Source: an uncultured Lachnospiraceae bacterium
Lineage (GTDB): Bacteria > Bacillota > Clostridia > Lachnospirales > Lachnospiraceae
NCBI GenBank assembly: GCA_947564645.1
Contig: CANOCU010000001.1
Span: 81,530-145,529 of the forward strand
Reading direction: 5' to 3'
Length of the DNA stretch: 64,000 nucleotides
Below, piece by piece: positions 49,803 through 59,111 of this stretch. Both the position numbers and the translations under genes were made by a program. Position 1 is the stretch's first letter; every line of letters begins with the position of its first letter. A model generated the notes under the pieces. It searched no databases, had not been told where the DNA came from, and was given only the letters and a program-made list of their open reading frames with translations.

Positions 49803-50294
49803 CTATTTCTTCCTCTCATATTTCACAAATTCATACGCAATGTCAAAATAAGTCTGCTCCTCACTGTCCGCCGTGATCTCCCATGCCTCATCCTGATCTA
49901 AGTCCGGGAAATAAGCGTCCGCCTCATACACATGATCGATCTTCGTCACATGCGCCACATCGCAGTAAGGCAGCATCATACGATAGACGCTCTCACCGCC
50001 GATGATATAGACATCCTCACTCGGATACTGTTCCAGCTTCTTCAGAAGCTCCTCCTTACTGTGTACGACCACCGCATCCTTCACCTGGTAATCCGGATTC
50101 GTAGACAGAATAATGTTCGTCCGGTTCTGTAAGGGCATCCCCTGGGGAAACGTCTCAAGCGTCTTGCGCCCAAGCACCACAACCTTCCCCATAGTCTCCT
50201 TGCGAAACATCTTATGATCCGCCGGAATGCTGACAAGCAGCCTGTTCTTACAGCCGATCGCCCAGTTACTGTCCACCGCTACAATTAAATTCAT
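49803..50294 (-). CDS. folA: Dihydrofolate reductase
   Basis: 163 residues starting MNLIVAVDSNWAIGCKNRLL, the classic DHFR N-terminus (substrate Asp/Trp region). GKVVVLGRKTLETFP and VYIIGGESVYRMML give the NADPH-binding site. It reduces dihydrofolate to tetrahydrofolate, regenerating the cofactor used by the thymidylate synthase encoded just upstream in the same operon. AGAGG precedes ATG 50294. The length is normal. Confidence 0.94.
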   Translation of the reverse strand: MNLIVAVDSNWAIGCKNRLLVSIPADHKMFRKETMGKVVVLGRKTLETFPQGMPLQNRTNIILSTNPDYQVKDAVVVHSKEELLKKLEQYPSEDVYIIGGESVYRMMLPYCDVAHVTKIDHVYEADAYFPDLDQDEAWEITADSEEQTYFDIAYEFVKYERKK

Positions 50295-50362
50295 AAAAAA
50301 TACCTCTTTTCTGCTCGCTCCCGTTACCACCAACAAAATCCTCCCGCACGCGATCTGTCCGT

Positions 50363-51211
50363 TCAGATCGCCACCGGAATATTCTCCACCTGCGGCCCGG
50401 TCACATAGTTCTCCACACTCACGTCATTGCGCGTAAACTGATAGAAATCCCTCACATCCGGATTCAGCCTGAAGACCGGCGCGTCGTAGACCGGCCTCTC
50501 GATCAGCTCCCGAATAATCGGAATATGTCTGTCATAAATATGCGCATCCGCGATCACATGCACCAGTTCCCCTGCCTCCATATCACACACCTGTGCCAGC
50601 ATATGCAAAAGCACCGCATACTGCACCACATTCCAGTTGTTGGCCGTCAGCACATCTTGCGATCTCTGGTTCAGCACCGCATTCAGGGTCAGCCTGTCAT
50701 GGCCCTTCTTCTGCGTCACATTGAAGGTCATGCTGTAGGCGCACGGATACAGATTCATCTCATGCAGATCCTGATGCACATAGAGATTCGTCATGATGCG
50801 GCGGCTGAAGGGATTGTGTTTCAGGTCATAGAGCACCCGGTCAACCTGATCCATCATCCCTTCCTTATATTGATGCTTCACCCCCATCTGATACCCGTAA
50901 GCCTTACCGATGGAACCGTCCTCGTCCGCCCACTCATCCCAGATATGACTGTGCAGATCATGCACATTGTTGGACTTGCGCTGCCAGATCCACAGCATCT
51001 CGTCCGTGGCGCTCTTAAGAGCCGTCCTGCGCAGCGTTATGATCGGAAACTCCTGCGAAAGGTCATACCGGTTTACCACCCCGAACTTCTTGACCGTATA
51101 GGCTTTCGTCCCGTCTGCCCAGTGGGGCCTGACCTTCTCCCCCTCCGTACTCGTTCCGTTCTCCAGAATATCCTTACACATTGCAATAAAAATATGATCC
51201 GCTGCGCTCAT
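50363..51211 (-). CDS. thyA: Thymidylate synthase
   Basis: 282 residues. The catalytic cysteine lies in NLYPCAYSMTF (about 160). Folate/dUMP motifs are HSHIWDEWADEDGSIGKAYGYQ (about 98), NQRSQDVLTANNWN (about 183) and HIYDRH (about 225). It makes dTMP from dUMP with methylene-tetrahydrofolate. It lacks the usual C-terminal PxI/V-MAV exact ending but finishes NIPVAI, equivalent. GGAG lies ten bases before the ATG. It forms an operon with folA and the beta-CASP nuclease. Confidence 0.95.
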   Translation of the reverse strand: MSAADHIFIAMCKDILENGTSTEGEKVRPHWADGTKAYTVKKFGVVNRYDLSQEFPIITLRRTALKSATDEMLWIWQRKSNNVHDLHSHIWDEWADEDGSIGKAYGYQMGVKHQYKEGMMDQVDRVLYDLKHNPFSRRIMTNLYVHQDLHEMNLYPCAYSMTFNVTQKKGHDRLTLNAVLNQRSQDVLTANNWNVVQYAVLLHMLAQVCDMEAGELVHVIADAHIYDRHIPIIRELIERPVYDAPVFRLNPDVRDFYQFTRNDVSVENYVTGPQVENIPVAI

Positions 51212-51225
51212 TTCTTATCTTCTCC

Positions 51226-52824
51226 TTAATTCCTGTCCCATTTGTCACAGAGCGAATTGATCTGATCCGCAAACTTCGCCAGATCCTTATTCGCACCGCC
51301 TTCGTTCTTATGTATGACGGCAAGCAGCCTCTGCCCGCTGGCCAGCAGTCTCGCGAATACATCCGAAATACCATGCAGTTTCTTCTTCAGAGCCTTCGGC
51401 GCCGCCTCGTAGATAAACGCACCGTCAATCAGGTCAAACCGCGTACCGCTGTACGGCGCATAGGCCTCCAGCCCGTGTTCCACCTTCAGGCATTCCGTAA
51501 ACAGCTTACACACGCTGTCCTCGCCGTGTACCACGAACACCTTCTCCGGCTTTACCTTAAATCCCTCGATCCAGCGCAGCAGCCCGTTCTTATCCGCGTG
51601 GCCGCTCATACCCACCAGTTTCACGATATCGGCCCTGATCTCGATCTGCTCGCCGAACAGCTTGACCTCTTTGGCGCCTTCCACGATATGCCGTCCGAGC
51701 GTACCCACCGCCTGATAACCGACGAACAGGATCGTACACTCCGGCCGCCACAGGTTATGTTTCAGATGGTGTCTGATACGGCCTGCCTCACACATGCCGG
51801 ACGCCGATATGATAACCTTGGGCGCCATATCGAAGTTGATCGCCTTGGACTCGTCGCTGGTGATCGCCAGCCTGAGCCCCGGAAAAGCGATCGGATTGAT
51901 GCCCTGTCTGATCAGCTCCATCGCCTCTTCATCGAAACACGCATACTCGTTCTTCTGGAAAATGCCCGTAGCCTGCACCGCCAGCGGACTGTCCACATAG
52001 ACCTCGAAGTCTTCGTGGCCCTTTATCATCCTGTCTGCCTTCACCTGTCGCAGGAAATAGAGCATCTCCTGGGTCCTGCCCACCGCAAAGGACGGGATCA
52101 CCACGTTACCGCCCCGGTCAAATGTCCTCTGCAGGATCCTCGCCAGCTCTCCGATGTAATCCGGATGCTCTGCACCGTGCAGCCTGTCGCCGTAAGTAGA
52201 TTCCATCACCACATAGTCGGCGGCTTCCGTAAACTTCGGATCCTTGATCAGCGGTTGGTTGCTGTTCCCGATATCACCGGAAAAGACCAGCTTCCTCGTC
52301 GTCTCTTCTTCCGTCGCCCACACCTCGATGCTGGACGAACCAAGCAGATGCCCGATATCCGTGAACCGGATCCGCACTCCCTCGCAGACATCCACTTCCC
52401 TGTCATACTCGCAGGGGACAAGTCTCCTGATCGCGCCGTCCGCATCCTCCATCGTATACAGAGGCTCTATGACCGTCCCCGCGCTTCGCTGTGCCTTACG
52501 GTTCTTCCACTCCGCCTCCTGCATCTGGATATGCGCGCAGTCACGAAGCATGATGCTGCACAGGTCGCAGGTGGCCACCGTGGCGTAGATCCCGCCCCGG
52601 AATCCCCTCGCATACAGAAGCGGCAGAAGTCCCGAGTGATCCACATGCGCATGTGTCAGAAACACATAATCGATCAGCGCCGGATCCACCGGCAGCTCAC
52701 AGTTCTCGAAAACATTAGCCCCCTGCTCCATACCATAGTCAACTAAAATATTCTTCTCCCCGACACGCAGATAATGACAGCTCCCCGTCACCTCATGGTC
52801 GGCCCCAATAAACATAAGTTCCAT
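51226..52824 (-). CDS. Beta-CASP metallo-beta-lactamase RNase (CPSF-like)
   Basis: About 532 residues. The MBL part has GADHEVTGSCHYL (about 7) and the metal motif THAHVDHSG (about 57-65); GDIGN and MESTYGDRLH follow. The beta-CASP part has PSFAVGRTQEML (about 240), and the C-terminal RMMBL motif GHADKNGLL (about 408) supplies the last histidine. The family includes RNase J, CPSF73 and bacterial YsgD-like RNases; RNA cleavage is likely, though the target is unknown. GGAGG seven bases before ATG 52824 fixes the start. It is 14 bases upstream of thyA, so probably cotranscribed. Confidence 0.88.
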   Translation of the reverse strand: MELMFIGADHEVTGSCHYLRVGEKNILVDYGMEQGANVFENCELPVDPALIDYVFLTHAHVDHSGLLPLLYARGFRGGIYATVATCDLCSIMLRDCAHIQMQEAEWKNRKAQRSAGTVIEPLYTMEDADGAIRRLVPCEYDREVDVCEGVRIRFTDIGHLLGSSSIEVWATEEETTRKLVFSGDIGNSNQPLIKDPKFTEAADYVVMESTYGDRLHGAEHPDYIGELARILQRTFDRGGNVVIPSFAVGRTQEMLYFLRQVKADRMIKGHEDFEVYVDSPLAVQATGIFQKNEYACFDEEAMELIRQGINPIAFPGLRLAITSDESKAINFDMAPKVIISASGMCEAGRIRHHLKHNLWRPECTILFVGYQAVGTLGRHIVEGAKEVKLFGEQIEIRADIVKLVGMSGHADKNGLLRWIEGFKVKPEKVFVVHGEDSVCKLFTECLKVEHGLEAYAPYSGTRFDLIDGAFIYEAAPKALKKKLHGISDVFARLLASGQRLLAVIHKNEGGANKDLAKFADQINSLCDKWDRN

Positions 52825-52992
52825 ACGCAACCCTCCTTACTTTATGATACCATTTTTTCAAATGACCGTAAACATAATTTACGGACTATATTCCAACAGA
52901 CTCTGTAACAGGTGTAAAGTACCAGGCATAACAGTAACAACTTTGCAGCAACCCGATAAGATAATAGTAACTGATATCGAGGTATTCCCGTC

Positions 52993-53628
52993 ATGTCCAC
53001 CACGCTTCCTGCCCTGCTCCTCTTCCTGACCGCCGTATCCATGGATTCCCTGACCGCCGGGCTCACCTACGGAACCCAGCGGGTAGCGCTTCGGCCCGCG
53101 GCCTGCCTGATTCTTATTTTTGTCCCTTCTCTTTTTATCACGGCAGCCAACCGGATCGGTTCCTTTCTCTATTTCTTCCTTCCACAGACCGCACTGCCCT
53201 TTTTGTCCTTTACGCTGCTGACAGTCCTTGGCATAAGCAAACTGACAGAAAGCCTGCTGCGTCTCCTGACACGCAAATACCCCGGTCTCACCAGAAACCG
53301 GGGCCTGAAGATCAAACAACTCAATATCATCCTTACCGTCTACCTCTCCCCTGAAGATGCCAACCAGGAAGATCTGCAGATCCTGAGCGCCAGGGAAGCG
53401 CTTCTCCTGTCCCTGGCACTGTCGCTTGACAGCGTTCTGGTGGGGATGGCTTTTACCGCCGAGCGTCTGCCCATGATGCCCCTCTTCCTGCTCGCTGCCC
53501 TCTTCAATCTGCTGCTCTTCGGCGCCGGGTACGGGTTCGGGCATCTGGTCTCCTCCGTACTCCGCATCGACTTATCCTGGCTCAGCGGCCTGTTTCTCCT
53601 CCTCTTAGCGCTGCAGGCCCTGCTGTAA
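52993..53628 (+). CDS. ytaF: YtaF/MntP-like sporulation membrane protein
   Basis: 211 residues, about six membrane segments arranged as two related halves. AVSMDSLTAGLTYG (about 14-27) and LALSLDSVLVGMAF (about 142-155) carry the paired acidic residues of the MntP/YtaF family. The loop between the halves is hydrophilic (SPEDANQEDLQILSAREA), as in YtaF. Function is probably metal export or a spore membrane role. GAGGT precedes the ATG. Its last 47 bases overlap, in antisense, the end of the P-type ATPase gene. Confidence 0.82.
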   Translation: MSTTLPALLLFLTAVSMDSLTAGLTYGTQRVALRPAACLILIFVPSLFITAANRIGSFLYFFLPQTALPFLSFTLLTVLGISKLTESLLRLLTRKYPGLTRNRGLKIKQLNIILTVYLSPEDANQEDLQILSAREALLLSLALSLDSVLVGMAFTAERLPMMPLFLLAALFNLLLFGAGYGFGHLVSSVLRIDLSWLSGLFLLLLALQALL

Positions 53629-56344
53629 CGGTTTTAGCACATTCCTTCTTCTCCTGCTCCCTATACCGGTTCCCGTATCCTACCGCCACGAGCAGTTCAT
53701 GCACGATCAGCGGGGTGGCTGACAGTGCGATCAGCTGTCCCCATTCCGTCAGTCCAAGACGCACGGAGCCGAACAGTGTGATCAGCGGCGGGATTTCCGT
53801 CACCGCCACCTGCAGGGCGATCCCGACTACAAACGCGCCGATCATATAAGGATTATTCCTGTGATTCATCTTAAAAACAGAACGGTTCACATCCCGCATA
53901 CCGATGGCATGGAACAGCTGGCTGATCCCCAGGACCGTAAAGGCATGTGTCTGCGCCTTGGCAAGCACCGCCGAGATCCGCAGCCCTTCCACCACATTGT
54001 GTAACGTGACAGGCAGTCCCTCCGCCACGATCCGGTCATAGGGCACTTTCAGGAAAGCCGCCAGACTGACGCCGCCGATCACCAGACCGTAGCAGATCAC
54101 ACACAAAAGCCCTCCTTTCGCGAACAGTGAGTCCTCCTTCCTGCGGGGTTTCTCCATCATCAGGCGCTCGCTCTCATTGTCATCTACTCCCAGAGCCAAT
54201 GCCGGCAGCGAATCCGTGATCAGATTGATCCACAGGATAAAGCTAGCCTTCAACGGGCTGGGAAGCCCGGCCACGATGGTGAGTAACATCGTGATGATCT
54301 CCCCCAGATTGGAGGATAACAGGAATAACACCGACTTCCTGATATTCTCATAGATGCCTCTTCCTTCCTTGATGGCCGTATGTATGGTGGCAAAATTGTC
54401 ATCCATCAGCACAAAATCCGCCGCTCCGCGGGCCACATCCGTGCCGTTCATGCCCATGGCGATACCGATGTCCGCCGCCTGCAAAGAGGGGGCGTCGTTC
54501 ACGCCGTCTCCGGTCATGGCCACGGTCTTACCCAGCGTCCGGTAGCCCTCCACGATCCTCACCTTATGCTCCGGCGTCACTCTGGCAAATACTTTCAGTT
54601 CCTGCAGCCGCTGCAGGAAGCTGTGCTCCTTCAGATGATCCAGTTCCCTGCCCGTGATACACTGCTTCGGGCTGTCCGCGATCCCCAGTTCCCTGGCTAT
54701 GGAAAAAGCCGTATCCGGATGGTCACCCGTTATCATCACCGTAGATACGCCTGCCTGCTCAAAATCAGCCACCGCCCGGACCGCCTCCGGCCGCACCGGG
54801 TCCTGCATGCAAAGAAGCCCGAGGAAGATCATGTTCTTCTCTGTCATATTGCCGTCCGGCGCCATGGAGAGTGCCAGAACACGCCGTCCTTCCTTCATCA
54901 GACTGCCCTGCACCTTCGTGACTGCGTCCCGGTCACTCTGCGTCATGGCCTGAATATCGCCACGCACATAGATACGGTCGCATCCCTCCAGAATCCGCTC
55001 CGCAGCGCCCTTGGAGTAGGCGATAAGATCCTGCCCCTCGCGATGCACCGTAGTCATCATCTTGCGCTCCGAATCAAACCCTCTCTCCCTGACTCTTGGA
55101 AAACCTGCCCGCAGTTCGTCTATCTCTGCCCCGCAGTCCCGCGCCATATAAAGCAGGGCAAGTTCCGTCGGATCCCCGATTCTTTCCTCCCCGCTTAAGA
55201 CGCTGTCATTGCATAGAATGCTGCCCAGCAGGAAATGCCGTCTGGCATCGTCAGGCGCCCGTCCCTTCTCCCATGTTGTGAACAGATCCGCAAAGTGTTC
55301 TTTCCCTGTCAGCCTTCCTTCCAGATAGCATTCCGTCACCGTCATTCTGTTCTGTGTCAGCGTGCCTGTCTTATCGGAGCACACCACCTCCACGGCACCC
55401 AGCGTCTCCACCGAAGACAGTTTGCGCACGATCGTTTTGGCCCGCACCATCCGCGACACGCTAAGCGCCAGCACGATGGTTACGATAGCCGGCAGCCCTT
55501 CCGGAACGGCCGCCACCGCAAGCGACACGGAAGTCAGAAGCATCTCTCCCACGTCCCGCTTCTGCAGGATGGCCACCACAAACAGAAAGACACAGATTCC
55601 TACCGCCAGTGCACTGAGGATCTTGCCCAGTTCTCCCAGCTTAACCTGCAGGGGAGTCAGTTTCTCCTTCCCTTCATGCAGCATGTCCGCAATATGCCCG
55701 ATCCTGGTATCCATACCGGTGGCCGTCACCACACCACGGCCTCGGCCCTTTGTCACATAGGTGGACATATATGCCATGTTCATACAGCTGTTATCCCCCG
55801 TACTTTCCACCACATGGTCCGCATCTTTTTCCACTGGCACAGACTCTCCTGTTAGGGTAGACTCTTCTACGCAAATCCCGTTTGTTTCAAGCAGTCTTAA
55901 GTCTGCCGGAATCATATTTCCGGCCTCCAGAAGCACGATATCCCCCTGGACCAGATCCTCTGCAGCGATCTTCATCCGCTGCCCTTCCCGCAGAACGACA
56001 GCCTGCGGCGAAGAGATCTTCTTCAACGCTTCCACCGCCTTGCCGGCTTTTCCCTCCTGAATGATACCTACCGTCGCATTTAAGACCACCACGGTGACAA
56101 TGATGATAGCATCCCCCAGTTCGTGGAGCATAAGGGAAACTGCCATTGCCACCACCAGGATCAGGATCAGCGGATCGTTCAGCTGTTCCAGGATCATCTG
56201 CCCCAGACTCTTCTGTTCCTGATCCTTAAGCCGGTTCGGCCCGTATTTTGCCCTGCGCTCCATCACCTCTTTCTGTCTGAGTCCCTTCTCCTTGTCCGTT
56301 CCAAGCATACGAAGTACTTCCGCTGCCGTCTTCACCTCATACAT
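53582..56344 (-). CDS. Calcium-type cation-transporting P-type ATPase
   Basis: About 920 residues. N-terminal cation-ATPase domain; phosphatase motif TGES (about 166); phosphorylated Asp in CSDKTGTLTQNRMT (about 325-338); hinge GDGVNDAPSLQAADIGIAMG (about 610-629). The membrane ligands ...VAAVPEGLPAIV (helix 4) and NLITDSLPALALGVD (helix 6) match the SERCA/PMCA/LMCA group, so Ca2+ (or Mn2+) export is likely. AGGAGG before ATG 56344 fixes the start. The 3' end overlaps ytaF convergently; the last 20 or so residues (EQEKKECAKTVTAGP) are polar and family-unlike. Confidence 0.92.
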   Translation of the reverse strand: MYEVKTAAEVLRMLGTDKEKGLRQKEVMERRAKYGPNRLKDQEQKSLGQMILEQLNDPLILILVVAMAVSLMLHELGDAIIIVTVVVLNATVGIIQEGKAGKAVEALKKISSPQAVVLREGQRMKIAAEDLVQGDIVLLEAGNMIPADLRLLETNGICVEESTLTGESVPVEKDADHVVESTGDNSCMNMAYMSTYVTKGRGRGVVTATGMDTRIGHIADMLHEGKEKLTPLQVKLGELGKILSALAVGICVFLFVVAILQKRDVGEMLLTSVSLAVAAVPEGLPAIVTIVLALSVSRMVRAKTIVRKLSSVETLGAVEVVCSDKTGTLTQNRMTVTECYLEGRLTGKEHFADLFTTWEKGRAPDDARRHFLLGSILCNDSVLSGEERIGDPTELALLYMARDCGAEIDELRAGFPRVRERGFDSERKMMTTVHREGQDLIAYSKGAAERILEGCDRIYVRGDIQAMTQSDRDAVTKVQGSLMKEGRRVLALSMAPDGNMTEKNMIFLGLLCMQDPVRPEAVRAVADFEQAGVSTVMITGDHPDTAFSIARELGIADSPKQCITGRELDHLKEHSFLQRLQELKVFARVTPEHKVRIVEGYRTLGKTVAMTGDGVNDAPSLQAADIGIAMGMNGTDVARGAADFVLMDDNFATIHTAIKEGRGIYENIRKSVLFLLSSNLGEIITMLLTIVAGLPSPLKASFILWINLITDSLPALALGVDDNESERLMMEKPRRKEDSLFAKGGLLCVICYGLVIGGVSLAAFLKVPYDRIVAEGLPVTLHNVVEGLRISAVLAKAQTHAFTVLGISQLFHAIGMRDVNRSVFKMNHRNNPYMIGAFVVGIALQVAVTEIPPLITLFGSVRLGLTEWGQLIALSATPLIVHELLVAVGYGNRYREQEKKECAKTVTAGPAALRGGETGR

Positions 56345-56563
56345 GCACTTTCCTCCTGCACCTGTCATCAATCGCTTTTTGAAGCAGCCCTGATCACGGT
56401 CGCATGAAGAACTCCTTTCCACAACCATCGGACTGCTTGTCACTGCTTTGTATGATATATGCAGGGGATGTCCCGTTTATGCCTGCATCACCGACATCCA
56501 TACCAAATACCGCTTTCCATGCGGCATTTGCAGCCGGGATAACATAATGCGCAGGCAAAAACC

Positions 56564-57067
56564 TCAAAAGCTGCGCAGTTTATCGCTTCCGTCATCCACG
56601 GTATTCTCTATGGAACGGATCACCACATAATATCCGAATCCCGGATTCACCTCCACATAGACCCTGTCGCCCACCTTGTGGCCAAGTAACGCCTTCCCCA
56701 GCGGTGATTCCGTGCTGATCAGCCCCTCCAGGGAATTGCCGCGCACCGTAGTGACCAGCTTATACCTCTCCACAAGGTCATCCTCCTCGAAATAAACCTC
56801 CACCGTATTATTCATGCCAACCTCGTCCTCCGCCGATTCGTCCGAGACGATCACCGCCGTTTTGATCATCCTCTCCAGATAACGGATCCGGCTCTCATTC
56901 TGGTTCTTCACCTTCTTTGCCGCATGATATTCGAAGTTCTCACTCAGATCGCCATGCGCCCGGGCCGTCTTCACATCCTCAAGCGCCTCCTTGCGCACCA
57001 CAAGCTTGCGGTATTCGATCTCTTCCTCCATCTTCTTAATATCCTGCCGCGTTAATTCGTTATGCAT
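56564..57067 (-). CDS. greA: GreA-type transcription elongation factor
   Basis: 167 residues. The N-terminal coiled coil carries the acidic tip (HGDLSENFEYHAAKKVKNQNESRIRYLE, about 38-65). The C-terminal FKBP-like domain contains STESPLGKALLGHKVGD (about 118-134). It rescues stalled RNA polymerase by stimulating transcript cleavage. It lacks the usual first motif (LT..G...L..EL), and its end, SIENTVDDGSDKLRSF, is longer than in canonical GreA, so it may be a GreA/GreB paralogue rather than the housekeeping copy. AAAGGAG precedes the ATG. Confidence 0.88.
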   Translation of the reverse strand: MHNELTRQDIKKMEEEIEYRKLVVRKEALEDVKTARAHGDLSENFEYHAAKKVKNQNESRIRYLERMIKTAVIVSDESAEDEVGMNNTVEVYFEEDDLVERYKLVTTVRGNSLEGLISTESPLGKALLGHKVGDRVYVEVNPGFGYYVVIRSIENTVDDGSDKLRSF

Positions 57068-57115
57068 GTCTGATAACTCCTTTCTTTTTTCCTCCGTCCG
57101 GCCGCAGCCGGAAAC

Positions 57116-57932
57116 TTAATCGAACCAGTCTTCCACCCGGCCGGTAAAGTCCTCCGTCCACTCCTCCAGTTTCTGCTCCTGCAGCCGTTCCAGTTCCTCG
57201 ATCCTTTGCTGCAGTTCGTCGGAATATTCGTCCGCATTCCAATTCCCCATAAAAGCATTGATGAACGCTTCATCCAGATGCAGCTTCCACCCTTCTTCCT
57301 CCCGATATGCCATGACCGTAACCCGGGTCGTGCAGGTATCTTCCCTGTCCCGTTCCTCCATGACCGCCAACAGTCCTTTCCCCTCATCTGCTATATGGGA
57401 AAGATCTTTGATCATTTGTCCAAATCCGGTACCGCCGCTTGCGAGCATATTCTCATAGACAGAAATCTCATACAGGCCAACGACATCCGCCATATCCAGA
57501 TTGGTGATCTCCATCTCGATCTGCGCCCGGTCCTTCTCCTCTTCCACACGCTCTATTTCCCATGTCAGATTTTCCAACATTTTTACTGCCAGTGCATGAT
57601 GAAATTCATATTTTTCTTTTCTCTTTCCCCATTTTATCCCCGGCTGCAGCAATTCCTGAAACACCCGGTACTGTGCTTTCACAGGCACACCGATCCAGTT
57701 GTGCCTGGTTGAAACATAATTATCCGTACAGGCATTAAACTGATCCAAATCCAGTTCCTTTAAACTGTTCATCACACACTCTGCCGTTTCCCCCGCCGTC
57801 AGCGGATCGCCGGACACCTCCCTGCCTGCTGCCCGGGCACTGCATCCGTTCAGGATAAGCGCCCCCCAATAAGAGCATACCTGCTGCCCTTTTACAAATG
57901 TTGTTTTTTCTGTTCTGCCTTTTTATGTTCAT
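57116..57932 (-). pseudogene. Lipoprotein gene split by a frameshift in a six-G run
   Basis: ATG 57932, after GGAGG, opens MNIKRQNRKNNICKRAAGML. The frame loses register at a six-C run on the plus strand (57862-57867). With one base removed it reads on through the lipobox LILNGCS into about 245 residues ending VEDWFD at 57116. As it stands the longest piece (from 57817) lacks the signal peptide and start. The mature part has a Glu/Gln/Leu-rich tail (QQRIEELERLQEQKLEEW) and no known domain I can name. The shift may be a sequencing error, a true loss, or slippage-based switching. Confidence 0.75.
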
Positions 57933-58167
57933 ACCCTTTTCCTCCGTCCCGGCTTTTTCTTTATTGTATTTTTCCGTTTCCTGCTTAGCAACATCCATGG
58001 CAGAAATCGACGGTAAGACAACAAAAAAAGGCGCCTCCCTGGCCATCCGGGCGGCAGGCAGTGTATGATAACGGTTTACTGGGGAATTATCGCCGCAAAG
58101 GAGAACCAACCCTCCTCACATTTTAGTACGCTCGTCCCTTCGTTCTTCCTGATCACGGCATCTACAT

Positions 58168-58899
58168 TCAAAAGACCGATGCCATGTCGGGATCTGTCCC
58201 GCTTACTACGAAGGCCTCTTTTACCATACGAAACTTAAGCCGCGGAACAGGCAGCTGCTCCCCCGTATCCAGAAACGCCGTATAATTGCTAACCTTCCGG
58301 ATATGCCTTGTATTCACCAGATAACTCTTATGGATCCGCAGAAAACCATATCCGGCAAGCTTCCGTTCCACGCTGTCCAGTTTATCATAGATCTGGTATA
58401 CCGTCCTGCATGATGTCATGTAGTGAAAAACAGATTTGTGCGCCCTGCTCTCCACATAGATTATGTTGTCCGTATACAGATCCCTTTCTCCTTCCAGAAA
58501 GGAGAATCTTACCTGCGCAGTCTGCATGTTCTGAAAAATTGCCGACATACACTCCGCCAGGGCAGGCTCAAGCGCATCCTTCATAAGATAGCGAATCGCA
58601 TTCACCTTATATCCTTCCAGCGCATAATCCAGATAGGCAGTCACAAAGACAATGTACGTGTCATTATGGAAAGACCGGATCTGCATGGCCGTCTGCATCC
58701 CATCGACATTCTCCATATTGATATCCAGAAAAACAATATCAAATTTCACCCTGTTCTCACACTGCTCCAGAAATTCTTTCCCTGATATAAAAAGGTGCAG
58801 TTCACAGGCTACCCCACGCGCATCCAGATATTTTTCCAGGAGATCTTTGATCTTCTCCCTGTAAAACTGCTCATCATCACATATGGCAATCTGCAACAT
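58168..58899 (-). CDS. LytTR-family response regulator (AgrA/VirR type)
   Basis: About 243 residues. The receiver starts MLQIAICDDE with the phosphoacceptor Asp in FDIVFLDINM (about 57). A LytTR DNA-binding domain (about 130-235) shows IIYVESRAHKSVFHY and GFLRIHKSYLVNTRHI. The start is ATG 58899 by family comparison; a TTG at 58956 with GGAAGG upstream would add 19 residues. No histidine kinase is adjacent, though such regulators usually have one. It may control the ABC permease just upstream on the same strand or act as an orphan. Confidence 0.88.
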   Translation of the reverse strand: MLQIAICDDEQFYREKIKDLLEKYLDARGVACELHLFISGKEFLEQCENRVKFDIVFLDINMENVDGMQTAMQIRSFHNDTYIVFVTAYLDYALEGYKVNAIRYLMKDALEPALAECMSAIFQNMQTAQVRFSFLEGERDLYTDNIIYVESRAHKSVFHYMTSCRTVYQIYDKLDSVERKLAGYGFLRIHKSYLVNTRHIRKVSNYTAFLDTGEQLPVPRLKFRMVKEAFVVSGTDPDMASVF

Positions 58900-58974
58900 A
58901 TCCACTACCCCATTCCCGTCAAATTCAACCCGCTCTGCATGAGACTCTGTCTGCAATTTTACCTTCCCTCTTAC

Positions 58975-59002
58975 TGTATAAAAATGTTGTGCCCTATGTC
59001 AA
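58975..59002 (-). promoter_or_regulatory. Promoter of the LytTR regulator
   Basis: On the minus strand, TTGACA (58997-59002), a 16-base spacer and TATACA (58975-58980). Confidence 0.6.
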
Positions 59003-59111
59003 CATAAAAAACGGAAACAGTATTTTCCTCCTGTACTCGACGGTCTGCGAAATAGTATTACAGGCACTAATGATTTCGAACGGCAGTATTTGGAGAAAAT
59101 GGTTGATTATC

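Noticed and set aside
51310-52746. A 478-codon plus-strand frame antisense to the beta-CASP nuclease
   Set aside because: No start signals, arginine/histidine-rich product, and the opposite strand carries a full set of metal-binding motifs.
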